From JBGSQR01 sp964509295 (lineage in GTDB: Bacteria; Desulfobacterota; Desulfuromonadia; Geobacterales; Pseudopelobacteraceae): a stretch of DNA of 64,000 nucleotides. The notes under the pieces were generated by a model that saw only the letters and a list, made by a program, of their open reading frames with translations, did no database searches and had not been told where the DNA came from. Both the position numbers and the translations under genes were made by a program. Where the stretch lies: positions 1-64,000 of the forward strand of contig CAZDWS010000007.1 in NCBI GenBank assembly GCA_964509295.1, written 5' to 3'. Positions 15,374 through 23,630 of this stretch are shown piece by piece (position 1 is the first letter of the stretch; each line of letters starts with the position of its first letter).

Positions 15374-15922
15374 ATGCAAGTATCAACAACATTCAGACAG
15401 ATGGAGCAGAGTGAAGCTCTTAAGGCTTACGCTGAGGAAAAACTTGATCGGGTGGCAAAATATATAGACGAGCCAGTCAGTGTTCAGGTGTTTTTTACGG
15501 TTGAAAAAAAGATACGCCACATTGCTGAAATAGTCATTTCTGCCAAAGGCATCACAACCAAGGCCTCAGAAGAAACTAATGACATGTATGCGGCGATTGA
15601 CGCAGTAATTGATAAAATTGAGCGTCAACTCAAGCGTTACAAGGAAAAGATCAAGGCCCACAAGCCAAATAACGATGGCAATGGTCGCCAGATCTCCAGA
15701 AAAGTCTTTGATGCTGAAAGCATTGAGGCCAGTGCAGAGCCTGTTGTTATTAAGACAAGAACAGAGATTGCCAAGCCGATGTCAATTGAGGAAGCTGTAA
15801 TGCAGATGGATCTTTTGCACAAGGATTTTATTGTTTTCTCAGATGCCGATAATAATGAAATTAATGTTCTGTATCGTCGTAAAGACGGTAACTTTGGTCT
15901 GATTGAACCGCATCAGGCTTGA
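15374..15922 (+). CDS. hpf: ribosome hibernation promoting factor, long form
   Basis: A 182-residue long HPF/RaiA protein. The N-terminal domain (1-100, with the conserved YAEEKLDRVAKYI and DAVIDKIERQLKRYKEK) binds in the decoding groove of the 30S subunit. A linker (about 100-120) leads to the C-terminal dimerisation domain (KTRTEIAKPMSIEEAVMQMDLL..., about 126-182), which joins two ribosomes into 100S particles. An ideal site (GAGGAGG) precedes the ATG. Long HPFs are common outside the gamma-proteobacteria, and location after rpoN is classical. Confidence 0.95.
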   Translation: MQVSTTFRQMEQSEALKAYAEEKLDRVAKYIDEPVSVQVFFTVEKKIRHIAEIVISAKGITTKASEETNDMYAAIDAVIDKIERQLKRYKEKIKAHKPNNDGNGRQISRKVFDAESIEASAEPVVIKTRTEIAKPMSIEEAVMQMDLLHKDFIVFSDADNNEINVLYRRKDGNFGLIEPHQA

Positions 15923-15930
15923 TTTAATCT

Positions 15931-15973
15931 AAGTGGGGGTAAGGCAGAATTTTTCTTCTGCCTTACCCCACTT
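15931..15973 (+). repeat. long hairpin between hpf and hprK
   Basis: AAGTGGGGGTAAGGCAGAA and TTCTGCCTTACCCCACTT are complementary over 18 pairs with one bulged G and a 6-base T-rich loop. No T-run follows, and the hprK Shine-Dalgarno GGAG begins only 7 bases later. It may act as a weak terminator or an mRNA stability/processing element that lowers or insulates hprK expression. Confidence 0.75.
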
Positions 15974-15990
15974 ATTAATGGAGATCATAT

Positions 15991-16950
15991 TTGAGTAAAA
16001 TATGTCTGTCCATAAAAGAGCTGCTGGAAGATAAGGAGTACGGTCTTGACTTGACACTTATTGCTGGTGAGCGAGGTCTTATTAATCCCATAGCAAGCCC
16101 ACGTATTCAAAAACCTGGTCTTGCGCTTGCCGGTTATACGGATCATTTTCATCCTGGTCGTATTCAGGTTCTTGGCAATACAGAAATATCTTATTTAAAT
16201 AACATCGATAAACAAAAGGGAATCCATACAGTAAAGACTTTATGTGATTTCAAAATCACAAGTTTTATTATTACTACCGGTCTAGTTCCTCCTCCTTATT
16301 TCTGTGATATTGTTGAAGAAGCCGGAATCCCAACATTAAATACCCCACTCAATACATCCACATTCATTTCTCTGATTTCCAAATTTTTAGAAGAACATTT
16401 ACTGCCGACAACCCATATGCATGGAGTACTTATCGATGTACTTGGTGTAGGTATTCTGCTGACCGGTAAAAGCGGAGTAGGCAAGAGTGAGTGTGCTCTG
16501 GATCTTGTTATTCGAGGCCACCGCCTGGTTGCAGATGATATGGTTTACATCAAAAAAAAGATGCCTTCTTCTCTTGTTGGTCAATCGGTGGAGTCTATTC
16601 AACACCTGATGGAGATCAGAGGACTGGGTATTATTAATATTAAAGATCTGTATGGGGTTTCTTCTATTCGTGAAAAGAAAATTATTGACATAATGCTTGA
16701 GCTTAAAGAGTGGGATTCGGATCAGGAATACGACAGACTGGGAATAGATGATAGTAAAACCGATATTCTTGGTGTTGAAATTCCGCATATTATTATTCCA
16801 GTACGCCCAGGTCGCAATCTGGGGTCAATTGTTGAGGTTGCGGCGCGTAATTTTCTGTTAAAAGGAATGGGTTATAATTCAGCTCTGGATTTTAATGACC
16901 GCCTGTTGTCACGTATGAAAGCAAGATCACTGGGTAATGAGGTAGAATAG
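15991..16950 (+). CDS. hprK: HPr kinase/phosphorylase
   Basis: A 319-residue HprK, which phosphorylates HPr on Ser46 and removes that phosphate. The C-terminal catalytic domain has HGVLIDVLGVG (His144), the P-loop GKSGVGKS (159-166), and the HprK signature LMEIRGLGIINI. The N-terminal domain (1-130) matches HprK_N. The start is a TTG at 15991 supported by GGAG at 15980-15983; no better ATG is available. The target Ser46 is present in the HPr at 19290, so the regulatory loop looks complete. Confidence 0.95.
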   Translation: MSKICLSIKELLEDKEYGLDLTLIAGERGLINPIASPRIQKPGLALAGYTDHFHPGRIQVLGNTEISYLNNIDKQKGIHTVKTLCDFKITSFIITTGLVPPPYFCDIVEEAGIPTLNTPLNTSTFISLISKFLEEHLLPTTHMHGVLIDVLGVGILLTGKSGVGKSECALDLVIRGHRLVADDMVYIKKKMPSSLVGQSVESIQHLMEIRGLGIINIKDLYGVSSIREKKIIDIMLELKEWDSDQEYDRLGIDDSKTDILGVEIPHIIIPVRPGRNLGSIVEVAARNFLLKGMGYNSALDFNDRLLSRMKARSLGNEVE

Positions 16951-16953
16951 GTC

Positions 16954-17817
16954 ATGCAGATTATTGTTATTACAGGTTTATCCGGTTCCGGTAAGACAAC
17001 GGCGGTTAAAGCTTTGGAAGATGAAGGGTTTTATTGCATAGACAATCTACCGGTTCGTCTTTTTAAAAGGTTTATTGAGCTTATTGAAAAATCAGGTGAA
17101 CCCTATAAAGGCATTGTTCTTGTTGCGGATATACGTGGACGTGATTTTCTTAAAGGCTATAAAGCTGTATTTCAGCACATTCGTACAGCAGGTCACAAAG
17201 TTGAAATTTTCTTTTTTGATGCATCTGATGAATCGCTGATACGGCGTTTTTCAGAAACACGACGACGACATCCGGCTGATGAACATGCCACTGTCCCAGA
17301 ATGTATAAAGATTGAACGGGCGCGTCTGGCCGGAATACGCAGGCTGGCGACGAGAGTTATTGATACCTCCGAGTTTAATGTTCATCAACTTAAAGAAATT
17401 GTACTTAGAATTGTGCGTGGTGAGGATAGTGAAAATAATCTTATTATTGAGGTGCAGTCCTTTGGTTTTAAGTATGGTGTTCCATTAGAGTCGAGTATTG
17501 TGATGGATGTGCGCTTTTTACCAAATCCTTTTTTTGAGCCTGCACTGAAGGATGGGACTGGATTGGATGACAAAGTGCGTGATTTTGTTCTCGACAGTCC
17601 ACAGTCGGCTGCTTTTTTGGATTATTTTTTTCCATTACTTGATATGCTTATCCCTGCACATCTCAAAGAAGGTAAGGTTTATCTGACCGTTTCAATAGGT
17701 TGTACCGGAGGAAAGCACCGTTCGGTGGCAATTGCAGAAGCAACAGGCATGCATCTTAGCGCCGCCTGGCCAAATGTAAGAATAACTCATAGGGATATTG
17801 AAAAGGGGCAGAAATGA
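16954..17817 (+). CDS. rapZ: RapZ family nucleotide-binding protein
   Basis: A 287-residue protein with P-loop GLSGSGKT (8-15), YCIDNLPVRL, and the C-terminal signature IGCTGGKHRSVAIAE. In E. coli RapZ binds glucosamine-6-phosphate and directs small RNAs GlmY/GlmZ to RNase E. In this lineage the RNA partners are unknown, so only the family is certain. It starts three bases after hprK and overlaps the EIIA gene by four bases (ATGA), a strong operon sign. Confidence 0.94.
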   Translation: MQIIVITGLSGSGKTTAVKALEDEGFYCIDNLPVRLFKRFIELIEKSGEPYKGIVLVADIRGRDFLKGYKAVFQHIRTAGHKVEIFFFDASDESLIRRFSETRRRHPADEHATVPECIKIERARLAGIRRLATRVIDTSEFNVHQLKEIVLRIVRGEDSENNLIIEVQSFGFKYGVPLESSIVMDVRFLPNPFFEPALKDGTGLDDKVRDFVLDSPQSAAFLDYFFPLLDMLIPAHLKEGKVYLTVSIGCTGGKHRSVAIAEATGMHLSAAWPNVRITHRDIEKGQK

Positions 17818-18206
17818 TAGGTTTGGTTTTGGTTACACATGCAGGACTTGCCGGTGCACTTTTGCGTTCTGCCGAAATGATTGTTGAAAAGATTGATTGT
17901 TGCGAGTATGTGGAAGTTGCTCCTGATGAAAATTCCGACAAGATAATGTCTCTTGTTGTAGCAGCAGTAGAAAAAGTAAGTGCAGAAGGCGTAATTATAA
18001 TGACAGATATGTTTGGCGGTACACCCTCTAATATGGCCATGTCGTTTCTGAAAGAAGGGAGCGTTGAAGTTTTGACCGGTGTAAACCTGCCAATGGTAAT
18101 TGATTTTTGTTCCAAGAGGAGCCGCATGGGGGTTTCCGAGTTGGCGGCTGCACTTCTTAAAAGTGGAAGAGAAGCAATAATAAGTGCAGGTGAGTTTTTA
18201 AAATAG
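17814..18206 (+). CDS. PTS EIIA component, mannose family
   Basis: A 130-residue EIIA(Man)-type domain. His9 in LVLVTHAGLAG is the expected phosphorylation site; MTDMFGGTPSN and TGVNLPM are further family motifs. It is a stand-alone EIIA with no EIIB, EIIC or EIID gene here. That suggests a regulatory branch of the PTS rather than sugar uptake. It is translationally coupled to rapZ and followed by a strong terminator. Confidence 0.92.
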   Translation: MIGLVLVTHAGLAGALLRSAEMIVEKIDCCEYVEVAPDENSDKIMSLVVAAVEKVSAEGVIIMTDMFGGTPSNMAMSFLKEGSVEVLTGVNLPMVIDFCSKRSRMGVSELAAALLKSGREAIISAGEFLK

Positions 18207-18231
18207 CATCCCACATTTTACTTTATAGCTG

Positions 18232-18261
18232 GGCGGGAGTTCTTATACCCCGCCTTTTTTT
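18232..18261 (+). terminator. intrinsic terminator after the EIIA gene
   Basis: GGCGGG (18232-18237) pairs with CCCGCC (18249-18254) across an 11-base loop, followed by seven Ts. It closes the rpoN-hpf-hprK-rapZ-EIIA stretch 25 bases after the stop. Confidence 0.82.
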
Positions 18262-18296
18262 GTGGTCGCAAATAATAAAAATAGTGAGGTTAAAAC

Positions 18297-19094
18297 ATGA
18301 ATAAAATGTTTCTTGTAGTTCTTGTTTTATTTATGTTGTTGTTTTTTAGTTTTGGTTTGGCTGTCTCTTCAGAGATCCCTCTACACGAGTTGAAAGATGC
18401 CGTAACGTCTGAGTTTAAGGGGGAAGTTCCTCTTGAGTGGGGTGAAAATGTCAGCGGTGTATATACCAGACTGAAAACCAGAGACAAGGTTATCTCATTG
18501 ACTTTGGATGCCTGCGGCAGTGCCAAAGGTAAAGGTTTTGATGCCAGGTTGATTGAATTTTTAGTGCAGAATAATATTCCGGCCACCTTGTTTATAAATG
18601 CCCGCTGGATAGATGCCAATTCGGAACAGTTTAAGGCGCTTGCTCAGAATCCTCTTTTTGAAATAGCCAATCATGGTCTGCTTCATCGACCTGCCTCTGT
18701 TAACGGACGTAGTGTATATGGTATAAATGGTAGCAGAAACCTGTCTGAGCTGGTTGATGAGATAGAGGGCAACGCCCGCAAAATATGGGCTATGTCAGGT
18801 ACGAGAACAAAATACTATCGTTCCGGTACAGCCTATTATGATGAGGTTGCAGTAAAAGTATCTGAACGTTTGGGACATGCTGTTATTGGGTTTTCTATTC
18901 TTGGTGATGCTGGAGCCACTTATAACAGAAATCAGGTCAGGTCGGCACTCCTTAAAGCACGTTCCGGAGATATAGCTATTTTGCATATGAATCATCCGGA
19001 AGGTGGAACGGCTGATGGAGTTATTGCTGCTTTACCAGAATTAAAACGACTTGGGTTTAGATTCGTAAAGCTTTCAGAGTATGAGTTACAGTAA
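18297..19094 (+). CDS. secreted polysaccharide deacetylase (NodB-like)
   Basis: A 265-residue protein with an N-terminal hydrophobic signal or anchor (about residues 4-23). The NodB fold shows LTLDACGSAKG (the metal/catalytic Asp region, with DACG instead of the common FDDG), IPATLFINARWI, the metal ligands in ANHGLLHRP (HxxxH), the YYRSGTAYYD segment, and DIAILHMNHPEGGT near the end. It probably deacetylates a cell-wall or exported glycan. It sits between the EIIA terminator and ptsH as its own unit. Confidence 0.82.
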   Translation: MNKMFLVVLVLFMLLFFSFGLAVSSEIPLHELKDAVTSEFKGEVPLEWGENVSGVYTRLKTRDKVISLTLDACGSAKGKGFDARLIEFLVQNNIPATLFINARWIDANSEQFKALAQNPLFEIANHGLLHRPASVNGRSVYGINGSRNLSELVDEIEGNARKIWAMSGTRTKYYRSGTAYYDEVAVKVSERLGHAVIGFSILGDAGATYNRNQVRSALLKARSGDIAILHMNHPEGGTADGVIAALPELKRLGFRFVKLSEYELQ

Positions 19095-19289
19095 TATATA
19101 TAGTGCCGAAATAATAATAATATCCAGAGTATAGTCACTTCTTGACTGACTTCATTTGACATGTTAAGTAAATTGCTCAAATGTAATTATAACAAACCCT
19201 GATAAACAGGATAAGTGCGTTAACGTAGTTATTTTATGCCAAAAAAACGCAGGAAATAACTTCTAACTTACTAAAGGAACAGCCATATT

Positions 19290-19556
19290 ATGCAGCAAAG
19301 AAATTTTCTGATCGTAAACAAACTTGGACTTCACGCTCGTGCTTCTGCACTGTTTGTTAAAACAGCTTGCAAATTCACTTCAGAAGTTAAGCTTGCCAAG
19401 GAAGATGTAGAGGTTAATGGTAAGAGTATTATGGGGATAATGATGCTGGCCGCTTCCAAAGGGGTCACAGTTTGTCTTACGGTCGAAGGTGCTGATGAAA
19501 TTGAGGCGATGCAAGTTATTGGAGAGTTGATTGAAAATGGATTCGGCGAAGAGTGA
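19290..19556 (+). CDS. ptsH: phosphocarrier protein HPr
   Basis: An 88-residue HPr. His15 in NKLGLHARAS is the EI-phosphorylated residue, and Ser46 in VNGKSIMGIM is the HprK target; both are intact. It relays phosphate from EI to the EIIA at 17814. AAAGGAAC lies before the ATG. The 195-base gap upstream should hold the promoter, but I see no convincing one. It is directly followed by ptsI. Confidence 0.95.
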   Translation: MQQRNFLIVNKLGLHARASALFVKTACKFTSEVKLAKEDVEVNGKSIMGIMMLAASKGVTVCLTVEGADEIEAMQVIGELIENGFGEE

Positions 19557-19557
19557 A

Positions 19558-21300
19558 ATGCGTAAGTTGATTGGCATTGCCGTCTCCCCTGGAATTGCTC
19601 TCGGGAGACTGCGTGTTATTGATCGACGTCACATAGCGATTGAAGAATATTCAGTAACCCGGGAAGGGGTTGTCGCGGAGATTGACCGCCTTAAATTAGC
19701 TATTCATCGTACCTGTGGCGAATTGAGTGTTCTTAAGGATCAACTTCAGGCAAGTGTTGGTGATGAACACCTGTTTTTTATCGACACTCATTTGATGATT
19801 CTTACTGATGAACGTCTTTTCAGTGAAGCGTCTGCAAATATTGAAACCGGGTTGATTAATGCAGAATGTGCTCTTCGTAGAACTCTTCATAAATATCGTG
19901 AGATTTTCACCGGAATTGAAGATGCTTATCTGCGTGAGCGAATTAACGACGTAGAAACCGTTATTGAAAAAATATTGCGCAATATGGTTGGTGAACCCCA
20001 TGCTCCGATTGTTCCTGAGGGGGGGCAGACAATTATTGTCGGTCATGATTTTACTCCGGCTGACCTGTTGCAAATGGATAGAAGTCAAATCATCGGAATG
20101 GTTACGGAGGTAGGTGGCAAAACTTCACATGCCTCGATTCTGGCTCGTGCTTTTGAACTCCCTGCTGTTGCAGGTGTAGATGAAGCAGCTGGGCTACTGC
20201 TTGACGGGGCTCCGGTAATTATTGACGGTCATAATGGTGTTGTGATCCTTAACCCGGATCGAGCCACTTTTATTGAATACCTGCAGTTGCAACGACGTGA
20301 TAAATATTTGGAATCAGAACTGCTAAAGCTGGCTTTATTGCCTTCCGAAACGCGAGATGGCCATAGAATCAGTCTTAAAGGAAATGTTGAGGTTCCAGAA
20401 GAAGGAGCTTCAGTTTTGCGTCATGGTGGAGAAGGCGTCGGTCTTTATCGGACCGAGATGCTTTTTATGAACCGCTCGCAAATGCCTGATGAGGAGGAAC
20501 AGTATCAGGTCTATAAATCAATGCTTCTTGCGATAGCCCCGCATTCTTTAACAATCAGAACCCTTGATGCAGGCGGTGATAAACTTCTGGAGGGAACGTC
20601 GCAGTTGATTGAGCAAAATCCTGCTCTTGGAGTACGTGCAATTCGCATGTCGTTAAGTATGCCGGAAGAGTTCAAAAAACAGTTGCGAGCTATTCTGCGT
20701 GTCAGTTCCTACGGTGAAGTGAAAATATTGTTGCCAATGATTTCCGGTCTTGAGGAATTAAGGTTTGCCAAAATGCTTTTGGAGGAAGCGAAACAGGACT
20801 TGCAAAATTCGGGCATTGATTTTGATCAGAGTATCCAGGTCGGGATAATGATAGAAATTCCATCCGCAGTTGTACTTGCAGATTTGTTGGCGCGTGAGTG
20901 TGATTTCTTCAGTGTTGGAACTAATGACCTGATCCAGTATTCATTGGCAGTTGACCGCACTAACGAACATCTTTCGGACATGTACCAACCGCTGCACCCG
21001 GCTGTTTTACGTTCTTTACGCCAGATTGTTGCCTCTGCAGAAAAATATGGAATAGATGCCTGTATCTGTGGCGAAATGGCTGGAGATCCGCAATATTTGC
21101 CTGTTCTGCTTGGCTTGGGATTTCATGAATTATCCATGGGAGCAGCGTCACTTCTTAAGGTTAAGCAATTGCTAAGGCGGTGTACCAAAAAACAGGCTGA
21201 TATTATTACTGAGGCTTGTTTCGAGTTCTGCACCACAGCTGAGGTTGATGACTTTCTTAAAAAATCCATCATCAGTCACTTTTCAGAAAGTATAGATTGA
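19558..21300 (+). CDS. ptsI: phosphoenolpyruvate-protein phosphotransferase (EI)
   Basis: A 580-residue EI from the ATG at 19558, chosen because EI proteins start close to GIAVSPGIALG; an ATG at 19537 overlaps ptsH. The active His is in GGKTSHASILARA (His191). The C-terminal PEP-binding barrel shows EGVGLYRTEMLFM, LTIRTLDAGGDK, GIMIEIPSAV, FSVGTNDLIQY and ICGEMAGDP. It autophosphorylates with PEP and passes phosphate to HPr. No GAF domain is present, so it is sugar-type EI, not EI(Ntr). Confidence 0.95.
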   Translation: MRKLIGIAVSPGIALGRLRVIDRRHIAIEEYSVTREGVVAEIDRLKLAIHRTCGELSVLKDQLQASVGDEHLFFIDTHLMILTDERLFSEASANIETGLINAECALRRTLHKYREIFTGIEDAYLRERINDVETVIEKILRNMVGEPHAPIVPEGGQTIIVGHDFTPADLLQMDRSQIIGMVTEVGGKTSHASILARAFELPAVAGVDEAAGLLLDGAPVIIDGHNGVVILNPDRATFIEYLQLQRRDKYLESELLKLALLPSETRDGHRISLKGNVEVPEEGASVLRHGGEGVGLYRTEMLFMNRSQMPDEEEQYQVYKSMLLAIAPHSLTIRTLDAGGDKLLEGTSQLIEQNPALGVRAIRMSLSMPEEFKKQLRAILRVSSYGEVKILLPMISGLEELRFAKMLLEEAKQDLQNSGIDFDQSIQVGIMIEIPSAVVLADLLARECDFFSVGTNDLIQYSLAVDRTNEHLSDMYQPLHPAVLRSLRQIVASAEKYGIDACICGEMAGDPQYLPVLLGLGFHELSMGAASLLKVKQLLRRCTKKQADIITEACFEFCTTAEVDDFLKKSIISHFSESID

Positions 21301-21318
21301 TTTTCTGACAGGAGAAAC

Positions 21319-22107
21319 ATGCCGCTTCCCGCGTTATTTTCATTTTTTGCTTTCCTGTTTGGTGCCGTTGTCGGCTCTTTCCTGAATGTATGTATCTGTC
21401 GCATGCCTAATGAAGAATCCGTTGTTTCACCACCATCACACTGCCCTGCCTGCAACTATCAGATCCGCTGGTACGATAATATCCCAATATTGAGTTATCT
21501 GCTCCTTGGCGGAAAATGCCGTGGCTGTGGTGTTAAAATTTCACTGCAGTATCCTTTGGTTGAGTTGATAAACGGACTATTGACTTTGGCTCTGTTTGTC
21601 AGTTTTGGGCCAACCATCAAATTTGCTGCGTTATTTATCTTCTGTTCTGCACTGGTTGTAATCACATTTATTGATATTGAACATCAGATAATTCCTGATG
21701 AAATATCATTGTCCGGTATCGTAATCGGATTCCTGTTTTCCTTTTTCATACCGGGGGTTGACTGGCTTAATTCTTTGATTGGCATCATACTCGGTGGCGG
21801 AAGTTTGCTTTTAGTCGCTTATGGATATCAGAAACTGACCGGTAAAGAGGGCATGGGCGGCGGTGATATCAAATTGTTGGCCATGATGGGGGCTTTTCTT
21901 GGCTGGAAGGCTGTGCCGTTCATTATTTTCTTTAGTTCTCTAGTTGGTTCAGTTTTGGGTGTATCTATCATGTTAGTACAAAAGAAGGACTCCAAGCTGG
22001 CCATACCCTTTGGTCCTTATCTTGCTCTGGCAGCTGTATTCTATATTTTCTATGGACCTCAGTTAATTAAATGGTATTTTGCATTGGGTAGTTTTTCAAG
22101 GGGGTAG
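21319..22107 (+). CDS. pilD: type IV prepilin peptidase / N-methyltransferase
   Basis: A 262-residue polytopic membrane protein. The cytoplasmic loop has the four-cysteine zinc site (CPAC ... CRGCG, about residues 42-73). Two catalytic aspartates are visible in FIDIEHQIIPDE and in GGGDIKLLAMMG (the GxGD motif). It removes leader peptides from prepilins and methylates the new N-terminus. The prepilins at 29952-32765 are obvious substrates. The start follows AGGAG by seven bases. Confidence 0.95.
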   Translation: MPLPALFSFFAFLFGAVVGSFLNVCICRMPNEESVVSPPSHCPACNYQIRWYDNIPILSYLLLGGKCRGCGVKISLQYPLVELINGLLTLALFVSFGPTIKFAALFIFCSALVVITFIDIEHQIIPDEISLSGIVIGFLFSFFIPGVDWLNSLIGIILGGGSLLLVAYGYQKLTGKEGMGGGDIKLLAMMGAFLGWKAVPFIIFFSSLVGSVLGVSIMLVQKKDSKLAIPFGPYLALAAVFYIFYGPQLIKWYFALGSFSRG

Positions 22108-22109
22108 CC

Positions 22110-23630
22110 GTGCGGACCTTCCGACCAAGCTTAACTGTTTCCATTCTTGCCTTTCTAAGCTGCCTGCTTTTGCTAACCTGGCTGCTTTTCAGTCTTTTTG
22201 CATTCCGTACAGCAGCCAACGACCTCTATGATCAAAAGGCCAATCACGCCCGGACATTATTGACCGCTTTTATTAATCAGCTCCCTGATACAATTCCAAC
22301 GTATCCTGATGGATTGATTCAGCCCAGTTCTTCGGCCGCTTTTTATGGTCAAAAGCTGGCAGAAGACAATGATTTCATAAGGTTAACTTTATTAGATAAA
22401 AATGGTAAATATATTTATACATCCGGTCGTGACGGCAGTAATGTTTATTCTCCGTTTTCCAATCTGCCAGATAAAGGAGAAGGGCGGTTTGTCCTGGCTG
22501 ATGGGACAGGAATTGGTTTTGTTTCGAATATTGTTCGTAACGATTTATCAGTCGGGCGAGCCGGTATAGTAATTTCTTTGAAAGCAGAAAAGGCCAGGCT
22601 GAAACGTTCGCGTGAAATGTTCATGTCATATTTTGCAATTGATTTTGTTTTATTGCTTGGTATAGGCGCATTTATCCTTTCACGTGTTTTTGTCAAACCG
22701 ATCAATCAGCTATTGTCTGCCACAGAAAAAATAACCGGCGGACACTATGGACATCAAGTCCGCATTTCAGGCAGCTCTGAAATGTCACAACTGGCTGAGT
22801 CTTTTAATGCCATGTCTGAAACACTTCAACTAAAGGATCGTCAGGTCACAAATCAATTGTCTGCGCTTGAAAAGGCAAATATTGAACTGCATCAGGCGCG
22901 TGAAGAAACGCTGCGCTCAGAGAAAATGGCGTCTGTCGGATTGCTGGCTGCTGGTATGGCCCATGAGATAGGCACCCCTCTTGCCTCAATAATGGGTTAT
23001 GCAGAAATGTTGACAGGTGAACAGGCCGAAAATCAACTCTACAGCGAATATGCCCAGCGCATAACACAGGATTGTTCCCGCATCGACCGTATCGTTCGTG
23101 GCTTACTGGATTATTCCAGGCCACGGCCAGCAAATGTAGAGCCAGTTGATATACGGCGACTGGTCCTTGATACAATCGAGATGCTGACTCAGCAAGGAGC
23201 ATTTAAAAATATTGAAGTAACACCTTTGTTCAATGAACCTCTGAAGGCGGCAAAAGTTGATCCTCATCAGCTTCAGCAAGTATTGATAAACTTGATGCTG
23301 AACAGCAGGGATGCCATGCCAGAAGGTGGTAAGCTGAATCTATGTGCCTCAATGGACGATACGGTCAGCTTGTCAGAGTTCTCAAATGGATGTATGCGCA
23401 TCGATGTTTTGGATAACGGAAGCGGTATCCCTCCGGAAAATATTGGCAGATTGTTTGATCCATTTTTTACAACCAAACCTCCAGGAAAGGGGACCGGTTT
23501 AGGATTAGCCATTGTTTCGCGCATTATTGATGAGATGGGCGGCAGAATTAAAGTACAGAGCAAACCGCGGACAGGCACATGTTTTACTGTCTGGCTTCCA
23601 GTTTTTTCAACTGAAGGACTTTTGCCATGA
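22110..23630 (+). CDS. membrane sensor histidine kinase (NtrB/PilS-like)
   Basis: A 506-residue kinase with two membrane segments (about 9-31 and 172-195) framing a periplasmic sensor domain. A HAMP linker follows (195-243). The phosphoacceptor is His285 in GMAHEIGTPLASIMGY, and the ATPase domain has NLMLNSRDAMPEGG, DNGSGIPPE and GKGTGLGLAIVSRII. The start is a GTG at 22110 behind AGGGGG. It overlaps the response regulator by four bases. Its place between pilD and the PilY1 cluster suggests control of pilus genes, but the signal is unknown. Confidence 0.92.
   Translation: MRTFRPSLTVSILAFLSCLLLLTWLLFSLFAFRTAANDLYDQKANHARTLLTAFINQLPDTIPTYPDGLIQPSSSAAFYGQKLAEDNDFIRLTLLDKNGKYIYTSGRDGSNVYSPFSNLPDKGEGRFVLADGTGIGFVSNIVRNDLSVGRAGIVISLKAEKARLKRSREMFMSYFAIDFVLLLGIGAFILSRVFVKPINQLLSATEKITGGHYGHQVRISGSSEMSQLAESFNAMSETLQLKDRQVTNQLSALEKANIELHQAREETLRSEKMASVGLLAAGMAHEIGTPLASIMGYAEMLTGEQAENQLYSEYAQRITQDCSRIDRIVRGLLDYSRPRPANVEPVDIRRLVLDTIEMLTQQGAFKNIEVTPLFNEPLKAAKVDPHQLQQVLINLMLNSRDAMPEGGKLNLCASMDDTVSLSEFSNGCMRIDVLDNGSGIPPENIGRLFDPFFTTKPPGKGTGLGLAIVSRIIDEMGGRIKVQSKPRTGTCFTVWLPVFSTEGLLP

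Noticed and set aside
19156..19190. TTGACA-led promoter for ptsH
   Set aside because: The only TATAAT-like hexamer (TGTAAT) is 20 bases away and the gap to the start codon is over 100 bases; not strong enough to list.
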